Assembly: GCF_910592395.1 (NCBI RefSeq)
Contig: NC_088319.1
Coordinates: 10,602,001 to 10,666,000, forward strand
Source of the DNA: Lineus longissimus
Taxonomy: Eukaryota; Nemertea; Pilidiophora; Heteronemertea; Lineidae
Direction of reading: 5' to 3'
DNA: 64,000 bases
Position 1 is the first letter of the stretch. Each line of letters begins with the position of its first letter. Below the pieces are notes generated by a model. It was given only the letters and a program-made list of their open reading frames with translations, was not told where the DNA came from and ran no database searches. Shown one piece after another: positions 23,525 through 33,500 of this stretch. The position numbers and the translations under genes were made by a program.

Positions 23525-23765
23525 TATGCGAGTTGCGAATGGGAAAATGCGAGATGCGGGTCGAGCAGGATAATGCGAGTTGTCAACAAAAATGCGAGTT
23601 CTTTGGGAATTATGGTAAAATGGGGTAATTGTAGCCCCGGTTTAAATGTAGCCCCTGCCTATGATATTGATTGATTTCCCCATGCATCAAACAATGCACG
23701 GGCTACAAATAAACCGAGGCTACAATTACCCCATACTACCCTATAAGTTGAAAATGCGAGTTTAC
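23525..23765 (+). repeat. Array of AATGCGAGTT words interrupted by an inverted-repeat element
   Basis: AATGCGAG recurs about every 20 bases (23525, 23546, 23571, 23590) and again at 23753, after the element at 23611-23745. This suggests insertion into a pre-existing short array. Confidence 0.65.
23611..23745. mobile_element. Hairpin MITE with arms of about 45 bp
   Basis: The left arm TATGGTAAAATGGGGTAATT then GTAGCCCCGGTTTAAATGTA pairs with the right arm, which ends TACAATTACCCCATACTACC then CTATA. Only the central 35 bases are unpaired. No ORF. Confidence 0.85.
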
Positions 23766-23954
23766 AATCAAGGCGGTTATCTCATTTAAAAATCCAAACC
23801 CTACATTATTGTGATGTCGGCGTCAATATCTGAAATGTAATGGGGCTGCTTCTCTAATTAAACTGTTCTGTCATCCTTCTCTTCAAGAGCCTGTAGGATT
23901 CAAGAAGAAAACTAATGGAAGGAGGGATGCGTTCTGGTAAACCAGTGGTGTTAT

Positions 23955-24020
23955 TAAGTAGTCTCCGCCTCTCGATATTTTTTTATGACAAAGGAGTGAA
24001 AAAAACCGGAATCTCAAGGT
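23955..24020 (+). repeat. Dispersed repeat TCAATATACTCCACCTCTCG, copy 3
   Basis: GTCTCCGCCTCTCGATATTT then AAGGAGTGAAAAAAACCGGA match the family modules. Confidence 0.65.
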
Positions 24021-24639
24021 TGCGAACATGTATGACTGGCAACTGAGTGTTGATCAGAGAAATGTTCCCAGTCCATCCAGGCATTTGGATCGTTTCTTAA
24101 AAACACGCACACAATGACTGAATGTATTTAGGACCGACTCGTAGTTGGAGGATGCCAGTCTCATTTATAGTGAAGTGAGTCGTTGACAAATTTCAGGCCA
24201 GACCGACTGGCAGTCGACATGACCTCGTCGGTTTAGACTAATTGCGGGCCAATGTGATTGGACCCAACAGACTAAACATACAATGCGCCACAACAGCAGC
24301 AATTCAAGTATTTATGAATGATAAACCATGTGGAGAAGGACCTACCGCTGTGTGGGAAAGGACTACTTGATCGCATTTCCAAAGCAAGTCAACACCAGTA
24401 CTCATGTTTTCATAGTTGAGTACTTTCAAATAAATCAAGATGTGAATAATGATTTTTCTTTTCTAACAGTTCAATGGGGACCTCTGATTTACACTGTACG
24501 ATATCATATATATTTCAGGGAGGAATTTTCCATTGAATCTATGACCTATAGGCCCAAGGACGACCAAAGGTTATATATCAGCGCAAGTGAACTTCTATAG
24601 CTTGCAGCAGATGAGGGCTTTATAGTTCATATTGGCTGT

Positions 24640-25065
24640 CTATTCTAAAAGGCCTTAGTCACAGTATATCATTGTTTCTAATACAAAATACATTACGCCT
24701 CGTTTTAATCGGAGCGGTCTTGGTATCGTAACCAATGACCGCCTGGGTAGGTATAAAATTCTGAATTTTAGCAGACGAATTATTTTCACCAAGAAGCAAC
24801 GACTCAGCCCCACAAAACAATGTCAAGAACACGAGATTTTGAAGTATTCCCCGATATTGGGATTTGTGAAGTAGGGAGGATACCCGAGGACTCTTTCGAG
24901 GTCAGGAGCCTCGGGAAATCACGACACTTGACTGGGAATTCCCTTGCTGCGTGACGTCATCTTCACGAGCAACAATATGGCGGAGTTCCGGACACCAGGC
25001 TGGATCATTCTTTGACGAAACGGAACATATATACCTTTCAAATCGTATTTAATTTGTTTAATTTT
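24640..25065. other. Repeat-derived stretch left of the foldback element
   Basis: Pieces such as AACCAATGACCGCC (about 24730) and TCTATTCTAAAAGG (about 24640) match the foldback element and its relative at 25838-25935. A TGACGTCA site and AATATGGCGG lie at about 24953-24982. Confidence 0.45.
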
Positions 25066-25071
25066 GAAACC

Positions 25072-25400
25072 TTTTAGAATAGAAATTAATACCTCGCTGT
25101 CGGTCATTGGTTGTATAATCAAGACCGCTCGGGTAGACCTCAAATTACGTCCAAAACCCTCGGCGAAGCGCCTCGGGTTTTGGACTGCATTTTCGGTCTA
25201 CCCGAGCGGTCTTGATTTAAGGAATTGAACCCGAGGCGGAGGACCTTGGTTGAGTTACCAAGACACTCGAGGGTGGAGCTAAAATACAGTCCAAACCCGA
25301 GCCGACAGGCGAGGGTTTGGACGAAATTTTAGCTCCACCCGAGAGTGTATTGGTAACTCAACCAAGGTCCGAAGCCGAGGGTTCAATTTCTATTCTAAAA
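25072..25400. mobile_element. Foldback element with two nested hairpins
   Basis: The outer ends are a perfect 16-bp inverted repeat, TTTTAGAATAGAAATT at 25072-25087 and its complement at 25385-25400. Inside is hairpin 1 (arms 25118-25163 and 25171-25216, loop CGAAGCG). Hairpin 2 follows, with arms of 70-80 nt spanning about 25222-25388. No ORF. Related ends lie at 25838-25935 and 35640-35757. Confidence 0.88.
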
Positions 25401-25837
25401 TACCTCAAACTTAAAAAGATAGGCCACGAAATAACTTGAATATGTGCGAATTTGGCAAATTCCATCCATCGCCTGCCCGGAGCGCCGGTAGCGCCGTTGT
25501 TTACATTATGTTACGGCAGCCCGTATAGGAAGTCCGGATCGGCTCGCTCAAGTGACGCTAAAATCCGCGCAAATGGGCTATTTGGAGCGTTTTTCTCAGC
25601 AAATATGTGTAGTGCTCATTAAAAAACTTAGGGTGGTTGATGCTTCCTTGGCTGATTTGTGTTTGAAGCAGTGTTTTGAGAGCCTCAAACTTCTGAAGTG
25701 AGCTGTGTGCATGGTTCCACATTTTAGTGCAACCCGAGGGAACTTTGGTAGAGCATCTTGGTTGCGTGTCCAAAACACTCCACTCTCAGAACGAGGCTTA
25801 TGCATTTTCCATTTAAAAGTTGACTTTACGGTACCAA

Positions 25838-25940
25838 GGTATTTTAGAATATACAACCAATGACCGCCAGCTCGGTATTTATTCCTTAAACCAAAACCGC
25901 GAGGGTAGTGCTAAAATGTAGACGAAAACCGAGGCGAAAC
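25838..25940. repeat. Fragment of the foldback family
   Basis: GGTATTTTAGAATATACAAC, CAATGACCGCCAGCTCGG and CCGAGGTTTTGGCCATC match ends and arms of the foldback family. Confidence 0.6.
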
Positions 25941-26589
25941 CGAGGTTTTGGCCATCCGTTTTGTTACATGCAAATCGATCACGAGACTCTTTTGGCAATC
26001 AAGCAGATTTGTCATGATTATTATCAATCCAGATCAAAAAGCGATGATTAAGTCTTTCAGGATATTCCTGGCTGAATCAGTTTTGGCTCTACCACCGCAT
26101 TGTATACGTCATCACAACATTCTGATTCATCATCCTTCCCATCCACAGTACTAAAAATAGACGAACAGGAATACCCCCTCTGACGTCATAATATCGATCC
26201 CCACTTGGTGAGTGACGTCTGCCGCTAGTACACATTGGTCGCTTGGCAGCGATGATACAAACAAGGCTTTGGAGATAATGCACCGGCACACGTTGTCAGG
26301 TGAATCGATCGGTATGCCAGAAAGCTGCTTGAGATATTTCTTATTCTTGTTCTTGTTTGAAAGTGTATTTGTATTCTGGGATGGGCAGATAGTCATGAAG
26401 AATCTCACAGGTCGTCATGCAATGCAGTGTCAGCACGTACAGACTTTGCCGTCATAGTTGCAGGTGTACAAAGCATTTAAACGAATGCAAGAGCAATTGC
26501 CGGAAAACACCAGAGAATTAAATGAATCCAAATATACGGAACAGTCATTTGGAACGTAAATCAGACAACTAACTTGAAAATAAAAAGCA

Positions 26590-26865
26590 GGTACCAGAAG
26601 ACAAAACAGTGATGAGTGAGTTGTCAGAATACAAAGCAGTTGTCAGAATACCAAGCAATTGTCAGATTACAAAGCAGTTACAAGAATACCAAGTAGTTGT
26701 CAGAATACAAAGCAGTTACCATTTGTCAGACACAGCAGTTGACAGAACCAGGTAGTTGTCAGAACACCAAGTAATTTTCAAGATACAAAGTAGTTGCCTT
26801 ACTGCAGAGCATTTGCGAAACTAGAAAAAGGTTACCAGAAAAGAAGCAGTTGCCAGCATACAAAA
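26590..26865 (+). repeat. Minisatellite, roughly 19-20-bp unit (CAGTTGTCAGAATACAAAG)
   Basis: About a dozen degenerate units such as AGCAGTTGTCAGAATACCAA run head to tail, with the centre best conserved and both ends decayed. Confidence 0.85.
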
Positions 26866-26960
26866 GATGATGATGTGTCTGCGATCAGAAAGCGTGCCAG
26901 CTGATAAATCAACCAATTGTCATTATATATCTGTCAATAATATCAGCGAACTCGGTTGAT

Positions 26961-27265
26961 TGCAACTCCAGGTGCGTCAATCTCACGCCCTACATCCACC
27001 CACGCCGCCGATCGATCGGATGCTGAGCATGGATACTTTCGCGGAGTCTATAGGTCATGATTATACTCTGGCTCAGGGGTAAATACCTTGAGGGACAGCC
27101 ACGCCCTGAACGAGATCCAACGCCTCACATCCAGGTCCCTAGATCTGACGCCCTTTTTATCCATCCACCCACGACGCTGATCGAGCGGATGATGAGCACG
27201 GGATCGCAGAGACTAGGTCATGATTATATCTCAGCGATAAATAGCTTGAGGCAGGCACGGCCACA
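26961..27265 (+). repeat. Tandem duplication, unit about 160 bp
   Basis: CACGCCCTACATCCACCCAC through GGTCATGATTATACTCTGGC and ACCTTGAGGGACAGCCACGC is followed about 160 bases later by the matching series ACGCCCTTTTTATCCATCCA, GGTCATGATTATATCTCAGC and AGCTTGAGGCAGGCACGGCC. Confidence 0.8.
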
Positions 27266-27327
27266 CCCATCCTGAGCTCAGCCTTTTTTACTCCTATATG
27301 TCGTACATGTACATGTTGTATACGTTG

Positions 27328-27369
27328 GAAAATCGGTGGAGGCGGAGTATTAATGAAAACAACTGGTGC
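27328..27369 (-). repeat. Dispersed repeat TCAATATACTCCACCTCTCG, copy 4 (start module only)
   Basis: On the minus strand GGCACCAGTTGTTTTCATTA then ATACTCCGCCTC matches the copy at 51790 almost base for base, then diverges. Confidence 0.65.
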
Positions 27370-28320
27370 CACGATGGGCCGCACCCTGAACGATCTTCAC
27401 CGCCCTTCGTTGAAATATTTCGATTCTGTAAAGCCAAATGAACTTTTGAGAACATTAGATCACCAAATTATCAGAATGGATACTGAGAATTCTTGTGAGG
27501 CCGAAATCTATGGTCTTTGAAAAAAGATTCAAGGTAGGCTTATAGGCTGTTCTTTATTCCAAGAATAAATACAACGTTATGGGAGCTTTGGCAATTTCAA
27601 ATGCCATCGGAACTCTATAAGACGTTCTATTATTTCTTGCATCAATACATTCCAAGTACATGTACCAATATATACTAAATCTATATACACGTTTAGAAAG
27701 AAAGGGGCGGCTATGAATAACATCAGAACTCTTCTCATTCTGTCGTTGACATTTAAAGAACTGTTAAAGGTAAATGTCGTCTCTGTTATGATTTCGCTTC
27801 CTCCATGTTATTCTAGTTCCGGCCGCAATTCCTCTCTCGCCATTACCCTAGCAAAGCCAATGAAACTCAAATCGACATGTGACTAAATTGTGAGAATGCA
27901 AAAATGGTTTCAACTGACATATTTCCGAACTGTGGTTTATTTTAAGATTCAATTCAAATTCTAACGTTTGTCTAATGTCCTTAAAGAATTTCTATTCCCA
28001 TCGTCGACATTTACATCGTTTCGCCTTGGCATTCAGAAAGAAATTACAGAAACGGGGGTCGTAGAATTCACGGAACAGCGTCAATACAATTTATCGATTT
28101 CCTCTCTCCCAACAAGTGGTTGGGAAGCGGCAGCATTACCTTATAAGGTCATTGGCGGCTTTGTCTCCGGATTAATAACCAGGTACAAGGAAATAATTTT
28201 GCCCTCGGAGCTGTTATCGGATATAGTGCCCTTTTATATCTCTAAACGGCCAGTGATGTCCGAAATTGTCCTGGCAAGAAACCAAGGATTGTCACCCGAG
28301 TAGTCCAATGGTATTATTAC
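27370..28320. other. Stretch with one uncertain ORF
   Basis: An ORF at 27968-28303 (+, 111 aa) reads MSNVLKEFLFPSSTFTSFRL at its start. It has no recognisable domain, signal peptide or membrane segment. I would not call it a gene without transcript evidence. Confidence 0.3.
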
Positions 28321-28324
28321 TGGG

Positions 28325-28624
28325 TCAAACCAATATCGTATGAAGGGTGCTCCAGACAAAATGCAAATGATCCGGCCCAACTGCCTTAATGCCGATTTTA
28401 TTCTTAAGAATAAAGATGTTAGAGGTGAAAAACATTAAAGATTTTTGACCATTACAAATATTTTTGGTAAAATGAAAAACCCCACCTGATTTTTGAGATT
28501 ATGAACATCTCCGACGGTTTTTCCCCTGGCCAAAAAACCTCTACGCGCGGGCTGCATATTTGTGTTGGCCAAAAAAAGTATTAAAGGTTTTTTCAAAAGC
28601 TAAAAAACCTTATTTCTAAGAGTG
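28325..28624. mobile_element. MITE family A, copy 3, with duplicated 5' flank
   Basis: The element proper is 28401-28624, from TTCTTAAGAATAAAGATG to CTTATTTCTAAGAGTG. About 75 bases before it (CAAACCAATATCGTATGAAG to AACTGCCTTAATGCCGATTT) recur before copy 4, so the unit was duplicated together with its flank. Confidence 0.8.
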
Positions 28625-28961
28625 CAGAATGAACGGTTAGAACTATAGAATATGACTCTCGAAGGACTCGTGTAACTGTTATGGCGCCGGGAGAAGCGGT
28701 CGTTGATAAATCTTAGCACCTCGGTTTCGGGTTTTACCAGTTTCAAGAATCCACGGCAACAGTCATGCATATGATGGCATGTGATCGTCAAGTGAATGTA
28801 TACCGTACTCGTACTCTATTGGAAAAAGACGGGCAAACAGGGAGGACATGTCATATGATCATTGAATACTAATTTAGCGTCTGTTGTAATCGATAGTCGA
28901 GGAGAGTGGCCCATTTCGCGGACAATATCTTGTTTGAACAGACGCCGGTTTTAGAACTGGT

Positions 28962-29173
28962 TTAAACCAATATCGCATACAGGCCGCTCCAGAAAAAATG
29001 CAAATGAACCGGTCCAACTGCCTGGCTAATGCTGATTTCATTCGTTCAGGATGAATGGTTCGAAACTATTAACGAAAATCTCTCAAGAAACAGTTATGCG
29101 GGGGTTCATATTTGGGTTGGCCGAAAACCATCAAAGGTTTTTCAAAATCTCAAAAACTTTATTTCGAAGAGTG
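28962..29173. mobile_element. MITE family A, copy 4, internally deleted, with the same 5' flank
   Basis: The flank TTTAAACCAATATCGCATAC to AATGCTGATTTCATTC matches 28325-28400. The element then lacks most of the centre but keeps CATATTTGGGTTGGCCGAAA and the end CTTTATTTCGAAGAGTG. Confidence 0.75.
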
Positions 29174-29179
29174 AAGTCC

Positions 29180-30210
29180 CATGCTTGTCGAAGCCAGTGC
29201 TCATTCCCGTGCCGCTCCCAGTAATCACACACATGTCTCCATGACTCCCACTCATGATAAATTGAGCAAAAATCGATAGGCCTATGCATATGTCTAACTT
29301 CCAAGCTTGGTGGAGGCGGAAGACAAGGCTGCCGATACCGCCATAGGCCCAATAACCAATAAGCAAATGAATGCAGTATCCAGAAATATTGGAATCGTGA
29401 GGATAAGGAGGGCGTTGCAATGAGAGAAGATGTTGAGGGGCTTCTGGTTAGAACTGCTCTCTTCTCAAGGCGAGAGAAAGGTGCATCTATTTATGGGATT
29501 GATAGGTTGTACTTACGCTAGTGGTTGAATGTCGTTGAGGAAAATCTTTCTAATATAACTCATTAAAAGCCATAAATAAAACACTGTTTTGTAATAAATG
29601 AAAAATATTTATATAACAAAAAACGAAAAAAGATGTCGGATGACGAAATCTGCAATATTGAATTCAGTGCCTTGAGACCATTTCTATTTTACGACAACCG
29701 TCAAAAGTATCGTCGAACGTCTCCTAGATAGGTAGCTTTTCTTGGCCAAGATTTACCGATTTAGTAAGTTGAAGTCTAATTATTTTTACGCCAATTGGTC
29801 ATTAAGTGAGAAGACATGCTCTCAAAAAACGACCTTGTTCATGGCAACATTTTACCACCCTGGCCCTCAAATGAGTCAAAAACGCCATTTTCGATTTTTG
29901 AAAAATCGCCCACAAGTACATTGCAACAACAGTTTATTAAAAATATGCTGTTTGTTGACAAGTAAGCAATTTTCTCATTTATCAAACCTCAGTAAACTCG
30001 TCAACAAGTAACGTTAAAATTTGTTGACTGAACAGATGCCAACAGCAGGCTGTTACCGTTGTTGTCGTAATGGCCGGCCCATAACTCATACCGTTGACGT
30101 CATAGTAACCACACACGCTTGGCAACCGCGCAAGATTTTCTCGAAGACAAAAAAAGAGATCTATAATCGTATAGGCCATTGTTTCATTGCGTCAAAGACA
30201 GAAAACATAC
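29180..30210. other. Gene-free stretch
   Basis: AT-rich, with no supported gene or repeat. Confidence 0.45.
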
Positions 30211-30212
30211 GA

Positions 30213-30516
30213 CTTAAAGGGACAACTTGGGCGTAAATGGAATTACCTGGCCAAGAAGATAATACCCCTGCTTGCCACCATGCGGCGCCACACGTAGTAG
30301 AACAAAAGTCGGATATCTAATACGGATTTATGCGAGAGATTTATTCAGTTTTGGACATGGTTTGTGAATTTAAGGCAGACCTGCGGTGTGATCCCTTTCT
30401 AGTGCATTGTTTATGGATGATTTTCAGTTATCCTTTTTGGACAAATCACGGTCCTGCTGGAAGCCATTTTTGTATGAAAAACCAACATATCTCATGCCCA
30501 AGTTGTCCCTTTTAAG
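30213..30516. mobile_element. MITE with CTTAAAGGGACAACTTGGGC termini
   Basis: The left end CTTAAAGGGACAACTTGGGC at 30213 is mirrored by GCCCAAGTTGTCCCTTTTAAG at 30496-30516, with one extra base. The interior has no ORF of note. A lone end (TTAAAGAGACAACTTGGG) is at about 35549. Confidence 0.8.
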
Positions 30517-30519
30517 ATA

Positions 30520-33100
30520 ATCCAAAAGATGTTCTTAGCTTAGGCCTGCATTATTGATTCTCATCCTATAATCATACTCATAGTACCAATCGATTCAGAG
30601 AGAATATCATTATGAAAAGTAGGCGTTAAAATCGATATTTGCTAAAATAGGCCTATGTGTAGGATAAATTTGTATTAAGAGTTTGCACAGATGGTTTTGT
30701 GGCGACTATGGAAATTCTCTCATCGATTGTAATCAGTATTATACGTACACTACTGATATTATCGTAATTTAATAGAATGCGTTCATACACGGGTACAGGG
30801 GTATGCGAGTTCAAATCATCTGTCAGCATGGGGTAGTGGTGATGCTCTTTCATACTTGAATATCACATTATAGGCCTACCGCTGCTAAAGAGATGATCGA
30901 TGATCTGACAGTCCTCTTTTGAGTAAATGCCCGAGGTCATCTTGGGTGGTGGGATAACGGTTATCTGAGGACAGACAAGTTATAATCAACTTATAGTGAT
31001 GGCAACGCCTTAAAAATCGTCCATAAACCTCAACGTGGTTCAGTATGCCTCCCCCCGATCCCTAACAAAAAACACTAACAATCGCCCAGTACAGAAACTC
31101 TAATCGACCTGAACGCAATGGTCTCAGGCTGACACTCCCTTAAGATATAGGGATGTAGATTTTAGATATCGATATTAGAAGCAAAAAGCAATATGATTAT
31201 CATAAGACATTGAATATCTAGGAGAAGGACGAATGGGGAACAGCCACACAGGAATATTTATGTCATCATCGTTACGATTTCTTCTTCAAATTTTTTTGAA
31301 GGGTTGACCAAAGTTACCAGCATTTTGGCTCGAACTTGACATCCTAAAGCTATAGAACTTAAGTGAATGCTCATTTAAAACAAGGAAAACAAAGGACGGA
31401 CTCCCACTCTTGAAATTGGCATTCACTTCATTTCAACAACATATTGTCGCGAAATCTCAAAATTTCGGTCTCAATCTGTCCGAAGGGTCATCTTGACTCT
31501 AGATGTATTGCTTTAGGATATCAAGTTTTCAAGATTTCAAGTCAAAGAGGTGGTGCCTATGGTCAACCCTTCAAGAAAACCACTTTGTTTACTTCTTCGA
31601 TTGACAAGCTTCCATTTTCTTGTATCAGTGTTGTCATCCCTTCAGGCCGTATGACAGGAAGAATGACAAGGCGCTCTGCATGACGATACTGAATGATTTC
31701 TTCATGTGATGCAGTGACTATGAGAGAGAGCCTGACCGGCCATGGATGCTGGCAGCCTGACTGATGTCAGCACAGCTGCAGCCTTCACGTCATTATTCTA
31801 AAATAATTTCCAAGTAGAATATGTAATTGTTGCCTAACAAAAGGTTAGGTATTTAATTGTGACCTAACAGTAGGCCTGCTGGTCTTTGGAGCACCACCTA
31901 CGCTTTATGCAGGGCCTACACAATCAAGGCACAGTCACACCGATTGCGGCAGATGGTCGGACCCGCAGAACAAAGCAGCAGCTGGGAGTAGTTTCTAACA
32001 AAATTAAAATTAGGAATAGGTAAAATATTTATCATCTTGATAATCACAGTAATTTCGGGCACTTAATAAAAGTGCATTTTGTTATGGATTGAACGGTTGG
32101 TGGCGCTGTTGTGGCCAAGTAACCACGTAGGAATAAGCGTCGAAATGGTTTAAATGTTGACAACAAGCACGACCGTCTTCATAATAAAGTAAAACCTGGG
32201 AGGCTGTACCCTGGAAAACAAAGAACAGCCTCCCACCCTTGAAATGGGCATTCACTTTGTTTCCACATGTTGTAGCCAATTTGATGGGCCTGTGGTCAAC
32301 CCTTAAAGAGGTCCGGCCACGGTGCATGAAATGTTGTGGAACAAATATACAATGGAACGTTTGACGTCAGCCGTGACTGGTTGATAGTCGGCTTGGATTG
32401 TTTGATACAGTAAATCTTAACAGTGAGGCTATACATGGGATATAAATTAAAGTTGAATGCTGTGCCACCGTCTGGTGTCCTCGAAACTACTCAAATTTAT
32501 GAATAAGATAGTGAACTTATTCCCGGCGCAGGTTTTTACCGGGTCGTTCAAAACTCCTCACTTTTGTAAGCGTTTCGCTGCCGGTTTCCTTTAATGGTAT
32601 CAGTCTGATATAACTAGCTCATACTGTCAAATTCATGAATTATGAATGGCTATTGTCGCTTATCTTAAATGTCGGTGTAATTATGCAGACATTCAGCGTG
32701 CAAAAGTGGAGTAGAGCATATCAATCACTTCAGCAAACATGGATAGTATCAGCAGTGTGTGATAGTATGAATGAAAAATACCAGAACAACGCGAGTAGAC
32801 CAATTAATCTTTATCACATATCAATCATAATTATGTTGTCTCCAATTTGATTAGGCCTCCATTGACCTACAGGATGGGTTATAGAGTATTCTTACCGGTA
32901 GACACTCTCGTCGAGCATCAAGGGCCAATGACATACTGTGCTGGTCAGAAATAACTGTCCAATGTTTTTTTAGGACATGCAGTGCGCGCTGCAGTGGTGC
33001 AGTGATATACTTCCCGACATACAGGTCACAAATCAAGGTTTGGTGTTGGGTAAGTTCAACACTGACGATGACAAGACTCCCGGGGCAATGTTTTCGTCAT
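30520..33100. other. Gene-free stretch with a dispersed repeat pair
   Basis: CTCCCACTCTTGAAATTGGC at about 31400 and CTCCCACCCTTGAAATGGGC at about 32230 belong to a shared module of about 70 bp. Each is followed by a GGTCAACCCTT sequence. No gene is supported. Confidence 0.5.
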
Positions 33101-33130
33101 TCTATTTAAACTGTCTAATAGGGTGGAGGA

Positions 33131-33159
33131 CGAGGCCAGTCCACTGCGTCCGGAGTGTA
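33131..33159 (-). repeat. ACACTCCGGACGCAGTGG element, right end
   Basis: The 29 bases from CGAGGCCAGTCCACTGCGTC to GTGTA are, with two mismatches, the reverse complement of 33423-33451, 264 bases away. Both belong to the family seen whole at 36507-36753. Confidence 0.7.
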
Positions 33160-33422
33160 ACTATGGCATTGTATGATGACACTTTGAAAGTGTGGTTCAA
33201 CATGTTAGGAAATTTGCAAATAATTGCGTGTCATTGTCGACTTGCGCTCAGACTACTATTAAAGGAGATGATGGATTTCACGCGGGTGTATTGTATCACT
33301 TATCTACAAACTAATGTCACTTCTCAGAAGTCTATTTAATTCGCGTGCGATTGTCTCTCAAATCCGCAGGGCCATTATTGATGAGGGTCAGGAAAAGGTG
33401 AAGTTAAGATGCGGGAGACAAC

Positions 33423-33500
33423 TACACTCCGGACGCAGTGGACCAGCCTCGTTCCTCACCCAGTTAGGATGACGCAATATAGACTGCCCAGGCAGTCTAG
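33423..33500 (+). repeat. ACACTCCGGACGCAGTGG element, left half
   Basis: TACACTCCGGACGCAGTGGA then GACGCAATATAGACTGCC and GGCAGTCTAGAGACAACC match the left half of the complete copy. Confidence 0.7.
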
